10,335 bases of DNA. Source: an uncultured Chloroflexota bacterium. Its GTDB lineage: Bacteria > Chloroflexota > Anaerolineae > Caldilineales > Caldilineaceae. The translations under genes were made by a program, and so were the position numbers. The stretch covers positions 1-10,335 of the forward strand of contig CAIRNL010000690.1 in NCBI GenBank assembly GCA_903879975.1, read 5' to 3'. Shown here in pieces: positions 1 through 7,436 of the stretch; the stretch's first letter is position 1, and every line of letters starts with the position of its first letter. The notes under the pieces were generated by a model. It had not been told where the DNA came from. It saw only the letters and a list, made by a program, of their open reading frames with translations, and ran no database searches.

Positions 1-1
1 C

Positions 2-547
2 TGCCCGCTGCCCAGCATCGGGGTGAGCGCAGGCATTCAGGGCACCAGGGCGTTCTTGCGCAAGCCCGTGGCGCGCCATGAACTACTGGCTGCCGTAGAC
101 GAGATCACGCGTGAAATCCAGCGGGTGCTGATTGTGGACAACGATCCGGCAGTGGCGCGTCTCTTTCGCAGGATGCTGGCCGGGCGCGTGCCGCCGCGCG
201 CCTGTCTCGAAGCGTTGGATGGGGCAGAGGCGCTCCGGTCGATGCGCGCCATGAAGCCGGATCTGGTGGTTTTGGACCTGATGATGCCAACACTGGACGG
301 CTATTCTGTGCTGAAGCAGATGGCTCAAGACCCGGAACTGGCCGATATTCCCGTGATTCTTGCCTCGGCGGTAGGGATCGATGGGCATGACCTGAGGCTC
401 ATGGGGTCAATCCAGATCGTGCAGCCGCGCGGCTTTGAGTTGGGTGAAGTGCTTCAAATCCTACAATCTACTCTGGACATTCTCTCGCCGGGGTGGAGCC
501 AGTCTCAATCCAACGGGCCAGCGTTGCGTGCAGCGCTACCGGTGTGA
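2..547 (+). CDS. Response-regulator (REC-REC) C-terminal part of a signalling protein, 5' partial
   Basis: The frame is open to the left edge (codons from base 2), so the gene begins outside the window; the GTG at 23 is probably internal. The first visible residues, including 'AFLRKPVARHELL', look like the end of one receiver domain with its conserved Lys-Pro. A second receiver follows, with 'VLIVDND' at its first strand, a phospho-acceptor Asp in 'VVLDLMMP' (codon 275-277) and a Ser in 'VILASAVG'. The usual Lys-Pro of this second receiver reads Gln-Pro ('IVQPRGF'), so it may be a degenerate receiver. The tail 'GFELGEVLQILQSTLDIL' resembles the closing helix I recall from Chloroflexota hybrid sensor proteins. 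Likely role: phosphorelay output or hybrid kinase in the cytoplasm; the partner is unknown. The last 80 bp overlap the convergent gene on the other strand. The receiver fold is confident; the full architecture is not visible. Confidence 0.8.
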   Translation, partial: CPLPSIGVSAGIQGTRAFLRKPVARHELLAAVDEITREIQRVLIVDNDPAVARLFRRMLAGRVPPRACLEALDGAEALRSMRAMKPDLVVLDLMMPTLDGYSVLKQMAQDPELADIPVILASAVGIDGHDLRLMGSIQIVQPRGFELGEVLQILQSTLDILSPGWSQSQSNGPALRAALPV

Positions 548-1832
548 GCGGCTTGGCCAGATAGGCAGCAGCGCCCAGCGCCAGGGCGAGTTGCGGCTCA
601 CGCAGGACAGAGCAGACGACAAACGGCACCTGAGCCGTATGCGCCGACGATTTCACGTATGCCAAAAATTCCCAGCCATCTTCACGAGGCATCATCACAT
701 CGGACAAAATGACATCCACCGGGTTTTCGGTTAGAAATTGCCTGGCCTGGGCCACAGTGGTTGCGCCCTCGACCCGGCAATGACCCCCGGCCAGGTAACG
801 GCTGACAAGGCTAATAAACTCTTGGTTGTCATCAACGACAAACACGACCGGCGAGCGAGCAGAGCACCACAGAAGCTGGGCGTGCCAGTACCCTTGCGAC
901 GACTCCATAACCGTCAGATTGCCATTCATGGCTGTCATCAATTGTTGTGCGACCGTCAGGCCGACTCCCTCACGCAGCGGGTATGTCTGTGCAGTGTGGC
1001 CGACAGGCGCCCTGACTGCCGTCACGGACACGCCAAGCCCGCTCTCCGCATGCAGGCTGCTCACGTCCACTGGCCCGTGAGGTGACAGATCCAGCGCGTA
1101 CGTCAAGACACCGAGGATTGCCTGGCGGGCCATGACACGGTCGGCACGTTCCACCACGAGTTCGTGCCTGACTGAATAGCGAACCTCGGCACTGCGGGCT
1201 TTGGTCAGCGATTCGATCAGGGGTTGCAGATTGAACAACACTTCCCTGAGATCGACGGTCTGCGGCCTGGATTGCTCACGCAGCCGCTCCATTTCTGTGA
1301 GTGCAGCGTTCCGGCGCGTGGTCGGTAGTTCTGCCGGGCTCTCGCCGGCTGCGCGGTCAGCGTCTGCACCGTACTTCTGCCAGAGTAGATCGACGATGAC
1401 ATCGACCATGCGCGCCTGTTCCTTGAAGAATTGACTCCGGCTGATGGCCAGCTCGGCCATCGTTTCAGTCGGGGAAAGCCCTTCGATGTAGCGCAGCTCG
1501 AGGATGCGGAACGCGCGCCAGGCAACTGACCCCTGCTGGCTACCAGAAAGTGGGCGCATAGCGTCGATCGCGCCCAGCAGCACCTCGCGCAGCTGCTGGC
1601 TGCGGCCGAGTCGGTTGTTGTCGCTGGTCATGATCGAGACCAACGGATGTGTCTGCAGATACGGCACGTCGTAGAGGTGATTCAGCGCGCTGTGCACCCA
1701 CTGTTTGAACTCTGTGCGACGGGCAAGGAGAGATTGGGCTATCTCTGGCTGGGACACAGATTCGAGACCCCTGTGAGACTCATGATGGACTCTGACCGTT
1801 GCGATCGGTAGCTGAAAATTGCTACAATGCAA
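468..1832 (-). CDS. Signalling protein: HTH-like region, degenerate HATPase domain, C-terminal receiver
   Basis: The protein is 454 aa if the TTG at 1832 is used. An in-frame GTG at 1757-1755, preceded by AGGGG about 10 nt upstream, would give 429 aa and is equally possible. Residues about 105-153 look like a sigma-region-4-type helix-turn-helix ('LELRYIEGLSPTETMAELAI' then 'SRSQFFKEQ'). Residues about 190-323 resemble a histidine-kinase ATPase domain: 'VDLREVL', 'ADRVMARQAILGVLTYALDL', and a 'REGVGLTVAQQL' lid or G2-like box. The N-box Asn appears replaced by Tyr245, and no DxGxG box is seen, so ATP binding is doubtful. Residues 328-443 form an intact receiver: Asp334/Asp335, phospho-acceptor Asp378 in 'VILSDVMMP', Ser408, Lys427 in 'LAKP'. 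No His-box phosphorylation site is evident. It is transcribed divergently from the transporter operon, so it may regulate it; this is inference only. Confidence 0.85.
   Translation of the reverse strand: MHCSNFQLPIATVRVHHESHRGLESVSQPEIAQSLLARRTEFKQWVHSALNHLYDVPYLQTHPLVSIMTSDNNRLGRSQQLREVLLGAIDAMRPLSGSQQGSVAWRAFRILELRYIEGLSPTETMAELAISRSQFFKEQARMVDVIVDLLWQKYGADADRAAGESPAELPTTRRNAALTEMERLREQSRPQTVDLREVLFNLQPLIESLTKARSAEVRYSVRHELVVERADRVMARQAILGVLTYALDLSPHGPVDVSSLHAESGLGVSVTAVRAPVGHTAQTYPLREGVGLTVAQQLMTAMNGNLTVMESSQGYWHAQLLWCSARSPVVFVVDDNQEFISLVSRYLAGGHCRVEGATTVAQARQFLTENPVDVILSDVMMPREDGWEFLAYVKSSAHTAQVPFVVCSVLREPQLALALGAAAYLAKPLTPVALHATLARWIETGSTPARECPE
1799..1828 (+). promoter_or_regulatory. 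Putative sigma-70-type promoter of the transporter operon
   Basis: TTGCGA at 1799-1804 and TACAAT at 1823-1828 are separated by 18 bp, a good match to a housekeeping -35/-10 pair. Transcription would start near 1835, leaving a leader of about 75 nt before the binding-protein ATG at 1910. The elements lie within the 5' end of the divergent gene if that gene starts at TTG 1832, but upstream of it if it starts at GTG 1757. Found by eye only; Chloroflexota promoter consensus is less well established than that of Escherichia coli. Confidence 0.45.
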
Positions 1833-1844
1833 GCCATTCTCATT

Positions 1845-1875
1845 CTAGCTGCCCATGCATAGACGTGCAAGCTAG
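1845..1875. promoter_or_regulatory. Small inverted repeat in the operon leader (possible operator)
   Basis: CTAGCT at 1845-1850 is matched by its reverse complement AGCTAG at 1870-1875 across a 19-nt spacer, just downstream of the predicted start of transcription. The heptamer TGCAAGC also occurs twice (1828-1834 and 1866-1872). Either could be an operator half-site or a weak RNA hairpin. The arms are short enough to occur by chance, and no matching DNA-binding regulator of LacI, GntR or ROK type is seen in the window. Confidence 0.2.
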
Positions 1876-1909
1876 CCGCCTATTGTTCCCAGAATTAACA
1901 GGAGACGCT

Positions 1910-3196
1910 ATGAAAGACCTTTTCGCGCGCTTCGGCTGCAAAGTCGTCTGGATGTCAATCCTTATGTTGTTGAGCATCCTCGTGGCCGCCTGTGCACCGG
2001 CCGTGGCACCGGCGCAACAGCCAGCGGCCGCTGGCGACGCTGCAGCGGCGCCGGTTGAGATTACCTGGCTAAGCCACGTGTACGAGCCATGGAACAATGC
2101 GTTGCAGGCCCAGGCCGACCAGTATATGGCTGAGAATCCAGGCGTCAAGATTGTGTACAGCCAAGTGCCGCACTCTGACCTGAACACCAAAATTGCGACC
2201 TCGATTGCCGCTGGCGACCCGCCGACCATCATGGGGGTCTATGGCCCATGGATGCCACAGCTGCTCGCCGGCGGTGCCCTCACCCAGGCGCCCGACTGGG
2301 TAATCGAGGATCTGGATGCTACCTTCCCGCCGGTCATGAAGGAATCCGCCACCTATGAGGGCAAGGTTTACGGCTACGTGCAGCACATCGGCATCCACCT
2401 GCCGATCATCAATGTCAAGATGTACGAAGAGGCGGGCATCGAACCTCCGAATACCTACGCGGAACTGGAAGCGGCCAACGCCAAACTGGATGCGGCCGAT
2501 GGATCCCGCTTCGGGATCGGTCTGTCAACGAGCAAAGACGGCAGTTGGAACGTGCTCCACTGGTCGGCGATCCTGAAGGCGTACGGCGGCCAGATTCTCA
2601 ACGACGACGGCACGGCGGCCGCCTTCAATACGCCTGAGGGTCTCGAGGCGACCAATATCTACCGCTCGCTCACCCACGCCGAACTCGGCGCCCATGACTC
2701 AGCATTCATCGCCGAGCAGACCGCGATGATGTGGAACGGCCCATGGCAGAAGAGCAACCTCGAACAGTCGAACCCTGACCTGCAGTACAGGGCGATCCAG
2801 CCGCTCGAAGGTCCGGCCGGGCGCGTGGCGCCGGCATACGTCTGGTTCTGGGTGGTCAGTTCCACCGCCACCGCCGAGCAGCAGGAGCAGGCATGGCGCT
2901 TCCTCCAGTGGATTTCGGCGTCCAAGCAGTATGAGGCCATCTACCAGAACGTCGGCCTGATCCCGATCACCAACGAGATTCCTGAGGGGCTCAAGAACGA
3001 CGAGTGGGTTCAGGCCTTCAACGAAGGTCTGCAGTACGCTAACATTTACTATTCGAAGAATGAGGTCTGGGAACAGATCGACGTCGCCGTCGGTGAAGAA
3101 TTGGAGCGCCTCGTGGTCGACGAAATCACGGCCGAGGAGTTCTTGAACAGCGCCGAGCAGCGGGTCAACGAGATTCTCCAGTCAGCTGGTTCGTAG
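1910..3196 (+). CDS. Carbohydrate ABC transporter substrate-binding lipoprotein (family 1 SBP)
   Basis: This 428-aa extracytoplasmic binding protein would capture a sugar or sugar derivative for the two permeases encoded next. The ATG at 1910 was chosen because AGGAG lies at 1900-1904 with 5-nt spacing and because the protein then begins with a proper lipoprotein signal: a charged start (MKDLFARFG), a hydrophobic stretch at 15-27 and a lipobox 'LVAAC' with Cys28 as the lipidated residue. An Ala/Pro-rich linker (about 29-48) leads into the mature fold at 'VEITWLSHVYEPW'. Typical family-1 features follow: a 'YSQVPHSDLNTKI' segment, 'MMWNGPWQKSNLEQSNPDLQY', and aromatic residues near the C-terminus. 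The length is typical for MalE/UgpB-like proteins. The frame is open further upstream to TTG 1799, but that start would sit in the promoter -35 element. The ligand cannot be predicted from sequence alone. Confidence 0.93.
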   Translation: MKDLFARFGCKVVWMSILMLLSILVAACAPAVAPAQQPAAAGDAAAAPVEITWLSHVYEPWNNALQAQADQYMAENPGVKIVYSQVPHSDLNTKIATSIAAGDPPTIMGVYGPWMPQLLAGGALTQAPDWVIEDLDATFPPVMKESATYEGKVYGYVQHIGIHLPIINVKMYEEAGIEPPNTYAELEAANAKLDAADGSRFGIGLSTSKDGSWNVLHWSAILKAYGGQILNDDGTAAAFNTPEGLEATNIYRSLTHAELGAHDSAFIAEQTAMMWNGPWQKSNLEQSNPDLQYRAIQPLEGPAGRVAPAYVWFWVVSSTATAEQQEQAWRFLQWISASKQYEAIYQNVGLIPITNEIPEGLKNDEWVQAFNEGLQYANIYYSKNEVWEQIDVAVGEELERLVVDEITAEEFLNSAEQRVNEILQSAGS

Positions 3197-3209
3197 TCGA
3201 TAGGATCGT

Positions 3210-3256
3210 CCGCGTTCCCTGCCTGTGTGCCAGACGCGTGCAGGCAGGGAGCGCGG
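3210..3256 (+). promoter_or_regulatory. Strong intercistronic stem-loop after the binding-protein gene
   Basis: The arms 3210-3225 (CCGCGTTCCCTGCCTG) and 3241-3256 (CAGGCAGGGAGCGCGG) pair over 16 bp with one G-U wobble. The pairing continues inwards for five more base pairs, two or three of them G-U, to a CAGAC loop at 3231-3235. The stem starts 14 nt after the binding-protein stop codon. Only a weak T-run (TTATT at 3257-3261) follows, so it is more likely a partial terminator or a 3'-end stabiliser of the binding-protein mRNA than a full terminator. Such elements are known after binding-protein genes, as in malE-malF. They help raise binding-protein level over permeases. Confidence 0.75.
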
Positions 3257-3302
3257 TTATTCTGCCGGATCAGAAGCACTTCGCCGCGTGATTGGAAGCC
3301 CC

Positions 3303-4253
3303 ATGAACGAATTACTGGACGTAAAATCGACCCCTGCCCAGACGGCAGTGGCTGCACAGAAGTCACAGCGCACTGCCACGGCCCGATCCAGCCGGCGCGT
3401 CTTTATCTGGGCCAGCCTGGTGCCGATTTTGCTCTACTTCTTGATCTTCTCACTGCTGCCAATTCTGGCAGCCTTCTATATCAGCCTTCAGAGCTGGCCA
3501 TTGATGGGTGGCGAGACAAAATTTATCGGCTTCAAGCACTTTGCCGACATTCTGCAAGACCGGCGTTTCTATGCCAGTTTGTGGAACACTGCCTACTTCG
3601 CCATCGCCTACATGGTCTCGGTCATCGTCCTGGGGCTAGCCATGGCCCTGCTGGTAGGTTCGCTCGGCACACGCCTGCGGTTGCTCGCCCGGCCGATCTA
3701 CTTTGCACCGCAGGTGACCTCGGTGGTGGCCGTCGCACTGATGTTTACGTGGCTCTATGAGCCGCGCACCGGGGTGCTCAACTACCTGCTTTCCTTTATC
3801 GGCGCCGGTCCCTTTCTCTGGCTTCGCTCCCAGCAGATGGTGATGCCAGCGCTGATTGCGACAGCCGTGTGGCGTTCGGTCGGCTACAGCATGGTGATCT
3901 TTACAGCTGGCTTACTGAGCATCCCGCGCGAGCTCTATGATGCAGTTGCCGTCGACGGTGCCGGGCGGTGGACGACCTTTCGCCATCTCACGCTCCCGCT
4001 GCTGAAACCAACGCTGCTTTTCATGTTTGTCACAGCGACTATCAGCGGTTTCCAGGTCTTTGTCGAGCCGTGGCTCATGTCGGCTGGCGGACCGGGGACA
4101 GCAAGCCGGGTGATCATGTTGGATATTTACGACGAGGGCTTCCGTTTCTTCGAAATGGGCTCGGCGTCGGCACTAGCTATCTGCCTTTTCCTGGTCATTG
4201 CGGTGATCGCGTATATCCAGATGCGCTATCTGCGCGAGAGCTTTGAGTTTTAG
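3303..4253 (+). CDS. Carbohydrate ABC transporter permease, MalF/UgpA type
   Basis: This 316-aa inner-membrane permease is probably one half of the heterodimeric channel with the product of the next gene. The ATG at 3303 is preferred over the in-frame GTG at 3225, because 3225 falls inside the stem-loop and GGAAG sits at 3294-3298, 4 nt before this ATG. After a hydrophilic N-terminus (1-32), about six membrane segments are visible, including 33-60, about 95-118, 135-152, 178-205, 236-255 and about 288-308. The EAA loop that docks the ATPase is at about 210-236: 'ELYDAVAVDGAGRWTTFRHL' followed by 'TLPLLKP'. The long cytoplasmic N-terminus and first helix pair fit the MalF/UgpA subgroup (binding-protein-dependent transport, BPD_transp_1). 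It lies 106 nt after the binding-protein gene. Confidence 0.93.
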   Translation: MNELLDVKSTPAQTAVAAQKSQRTATARSSRRVFIWASLVPILLYFLIFSLLPILAAFYISLQSWPLMGGETKFIGFKHFADILQDRRFYASLWNTAYFAIAYMVSVIVLGLAMALLVGSLGTRLRLLARPIYFAPQVTSVVAVALMFTWLYEPRTGVLNYLLSFIGAGPFLWLRSQQMVMPALIATAVWRSVGYSMVIFTAGLLSIPRELYDAVAVDGAGRWTTFRHLTLPLLKPTLLFMFVTATISGFQVFVEPWLMSAGGPGTASRVIMLDIYDEGFRFFEMGSASALAICLFLVIAVIAYIQMRYLRESFEF

Positions 4254-4259
4254 CGGCCG

Positions 4260-4319
4260 GTGACGCGTGACGAGTGATGTGTGACGGGTTGGGAAGAGTA
4301 TAGGGACGAGTATAGGGAC
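4260..4319 (+). repeat. Tandem 7-mers (GTGACGN x4) followed by a 12-mer x2
   Basis: Four back-to-back heptamers fill 4260-4287: GTGACGC, GTGACGA, GTGATGT and GTGACGG. After a short spacer, the 12-mer GAGTATAGGGAC occurs twice with no mismatch (4296-4307 and 4308-4319). Together they make up nearly the whole gap between the two permease genes. Each 12-mer carries AGGGA; the second copy (4314-4318) is 6 nt before the next ATG and probably serves as its ribosome-binding site, so the site is duplicated. GTGACGAGT-like short tandem repeats between genes are something I recall from other Chloroflexota genomes; this was not checked here. Confidence 0.85.
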
Positions 4320-4324
4320 GAGAG

Positions 4325-5206
4325 ATGACGACTGGACAGATTGAGACTTCGCATGCCAGGCCCGCGGCGAAAGGGGGCGTCAGTGACTTTCTCTTTGCGT
4401 TGCTGCGCAACAGTTTTGCCATTCTGCTGTTGATCTTGATCGTTTTCCCCTTCTACTACATGTTTATCACCTCCTTGAAGACGGTCGCCGAGACGCGCGC
4501 GTATCCACCCACGCTCTACGCTATCGACCCGGTTGGACTGCAGAATTACTTCGAGGTCGTGACGCGCATCGACTTCTTCGCCTACTTGCGCAACAGCGTC
4601 ACGGTCTCGGTTATTGTCACGATTGGCGCCCTCTTTACCAGCTCGCTGGCCGGCTACATCTTCGCCAAGTTCACCTTTCGCGGCCGTGACACGCTCTTCT
4701 TTTTGATCGTCACCACCATGATGGTGCCTTTCCACGTGATGTTGATCCCCCTCTTTCTCATCGTCCGGGCAATGGGGATTTATGACTCGCTTTGGGCGCT
4801 GATCATCCCGGGGCTGGTGACCGCCTGGGGCATCTTTCTCATGCGCCAGAACATGAAAAGCATCCCTTCGGAGATGCTGGACGCGGCGCGCATCGACGGC
4901 GCTTCGGAGATGGCAATTTTCCTCCAGATCGTGCTGCCGGTTTCCAAGCCAGCCCTCTCAGCGCTGGGGGTGTTCATCTTCATGCACTACTGGAACGATT
5001 TCCTGTGGCCGCTCATCGTGATCGAGACGGCCCCTCTGCGAACACTGCCGCTAGGACTGGCGCTCTTCAGTGAAGGTTTTGGCATTGCACGGTGGAATAT
5101 CGTCATGGCGGCAACCGTGATGACCGTGCTGCCCATCCTGATCGTCTTTGCGCTGGCCCAGCGTTACTTCATTGAAGGGATCACATTAGGCAGCGTGAAA
5201 GGATAA
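4325..5206 (+). CDS. Carbohydrate ABC transporter permease, MalG/UgpE type
   Basis: This 293-aa second permease subunit lies 71 nt after the first. The ATG at 4325 has AGGGA at 4314-4318, contributed by the second 12-mer repeat. The first helix (about 28-49) is followed by the short periplasmic segment with 'TSLKTVAETRAYPP' that is typical of MalG-like proteins. Further helices lie at about 94-115, 123-148, 155-174, 208-228 and 258-280. The EAA loop is clear at 183-210: 'EMLDAARIDGASEMAIF' followed by 'LQIVLPVSKPA'. Together with the upstream genes this makes a complete importer except for the ATPase, which is absent from the window. A shared MsmK/UgpC-type ATPase encoded elsewhere is the usual solution for such clusters. 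The substrate is unknown, but the enzymes downstream point to a sugar or sugar acid. Confidence 0.94.
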   Translation: MTTGQIETSHARPAAKGGVSDFLFALLRNSFAILLLILIVFPFYYMFITSLKTVAETRAYPPTLYAIDPVGLQNYFEVVTRIDFFAYLRNSVTVSVIVTIGALFTSSLAGYIFAKFTFRGRDTLFFLIVTTMMVPFHVMLIPLFLIVRAMGIYDSLWALIIPGLVTAWGIFLMRQNMKSIPSEMLDAARIDGASEMAIFLQIVLPVSKPALSALGVFIFMHYWNDFLWPLIVIETAPLRTLPLGLALFSEGFGIARWNIVMAATVMTVLPILIVFALAQRYFIEGITLGSVKG

Positions 5207-5213
5207 CGGGGTC

Positions 5214-5263
5214 ATGCCGGTGCACACACAACGCTTTACGCCAGCCGATGCCAAGGGGCGTTC

Positions 5264-5267
<4 letters not shown>
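5214..5267 (+). other. Possible 17-codon mini-ORF overlapping the next start codon
   Basis: An ATG at 5214 opens a 17-codon frame that ends in TGA at 5265-5267, which shares bases with the ATG at 5264 (an ATGA overlap). The ribosome-binding site of the following gene lies inside it. The peptide (MPVHTQRFTPADAKGRS) has no recognisable feature. It could couple translation between the permease and the enzyme gene, or it could be chance; the ribosome-binding site upstream of it is weak. Confidence 0.2.
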
Positions 5268-6463
<1,196 letters not shown>

Positions 6464-6470
6464 GGTAAGC

Positions 6471-7436
6471 ATGATGAATGCACACATTCTGGTGACCGGC
6501 GCACTGGGCTGCATCGGTGCGTGGACCGTACACCTCCTAGCCGCAGCTGGCGCCAAAGTCACGGTATTTGATCTGTCGAACCGGGCCCACCGGATGCAAC
6601 TCATCATGGATGCTGACGTGATTGCACGCGTTCAGTTCATCGAGGGAGACATCACGGATCCGCATGCCGTCGAGGATGCCCTCACCGCTTCGGGTGCGGC
6701 CGCCATCATCCACCTGGCGGCCCTGCAGATCCCGGCCTGCCGTGCCAATCCCACGCTCGGCGCGCAAGTCAACGTGGTGGGCACCGTCAACGTTTTTGAG
6801 GCGGCACGCAAAGCTGGCCACCGTCGACTCGTCTATGCCAGCAGTGCGGCCGTCTACGGTCCCGCCGAGGAGTATCCGCCCGGGCCGTTGGCAGACGACG
6901 CACCGCTTCTGCCACGCTCACTCTACGGAGTCTTCAAACAGGCTGACGAGGGCATCGCCAAGGTCTACTGGCATGACCACGGGATCAGCAGCATCGGCCT
7001 GCGTCCTTACGTCATCTACGGACCGGGTCGCGACCAGGGACTCACCTCAAGTCCGACAAAGGCCATGCTAGCCGCTGCTGCCGGCGAACCCTATCACATC
7101 GCTTACGGCGGCCGCTGTAATATGCAGTACGCCGGCGACGTAGCGCACAGCCTGATAGCGGCCTTGGATGTGCCGTTCATGGGCGCACAGGCCTTCAATC
7201 TCCGCGGCAACGCCGTCGGCATGGCGGAGGTCGTAGCCGCCATCGAACGTGCGGCGCCGGAGAGCGCAGGGCAGATCACCTTTGAGGCGCAGTCACTAGG
7301 CTACCCGGAGGCTATGGACGGCAGCGCAGTGCGGACCCTGCTGGGCGAGCTTCCGATAACACCACTCGCCGAAGGCGTGGCCGAAACCATCGCCGTCTTT
7401 CGCCGCGCCCTGGCCAAGGGACTCATTGTTCCATGA
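6471..7436 (+). CDS. NAD-dependent epimerase/dehydratase family protein (extended SDR)
   Basis: This 321-aa Rossmann-fold oxidoreductase is likely to act on a sugar, sugar acid or lactone with NAD(H). The start at ATG 6471 (or the adjacent ATG 6474) follows GAGG at 6462-6465. A longer frame from 6375 overlaps the previous gene and is not credible. The nucleotide site is 'VTGALGCIG' (Gly10, Gly13, Gly16), and Asp34 in 'VFDLS' favours NAD over NADP. 'IIHLAALQ' (79-86) and 'VYASSAAVYG' (121-130) provide the extended-SDR strand and the catalytic Ser124/Ser125. The catalytic pair is Tyr152/Lys156 in 'YGVFK'. 'RPYVIYGPGRDQG' is the substrate-domain signature seen in UDP-glucose 4-epimerase-like proteins. 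It lies 7 nt after the dehydratase gene. In this context a sugar dehydrogenase is as likely as an epimerase. Confidence 0.9.
   Translation: MMNAHILVTGALGCIGAWTVHLLAAAGAKVTVFDLSNRAHRMQLIMDADVIARVQFIEGDITDPHAVEDALTASGAAAIIHLAALQIPACRANPTLGAQVNVVGTVNVFEAARKAGHRRLVYASSAAVYGPAEEYPPGPLADDAPLLPRSLYGVFKQADEGIAKVYWHDHGISSIGLRPYVIYGPGRDQGLTSSPTKAMLAAAAGEPYHIAYGGRCNMQYAGDVAHSLIAALDVPFMGAQAFNLRGNAVGMAEVVAAIERAAPESAGQITFEAQSLGYPEAMDGSAVRTLLGELPITPLAEGVAETIAVFRRALAKGLIVP

Noticed and set aside
1799..1909. Upstream extension of the binding-protein frame to TTG 1799
   Set aside because: It would bury the lipoprotein signal behind 37 residues and start in the promoter; ATG 1910 has a good AGGAG site.
3210..3261. 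Full rho-independent terminator after the binding-protein gene
   Set aside because: Only TTATT follows the stem, and the permeases downstream must be expressed with it, so full termination is unlikely.
3225..3302. Upstream extension of the first permease to GTG 3225
   Set aside because: It starts inside the strong stem-loop, and the added residues are not like a permease N-terminus.
4260..4319. CRISPR-like repeat array
   Set aside because: Units are 7 and 12 bp and directly tandem, without spacers.
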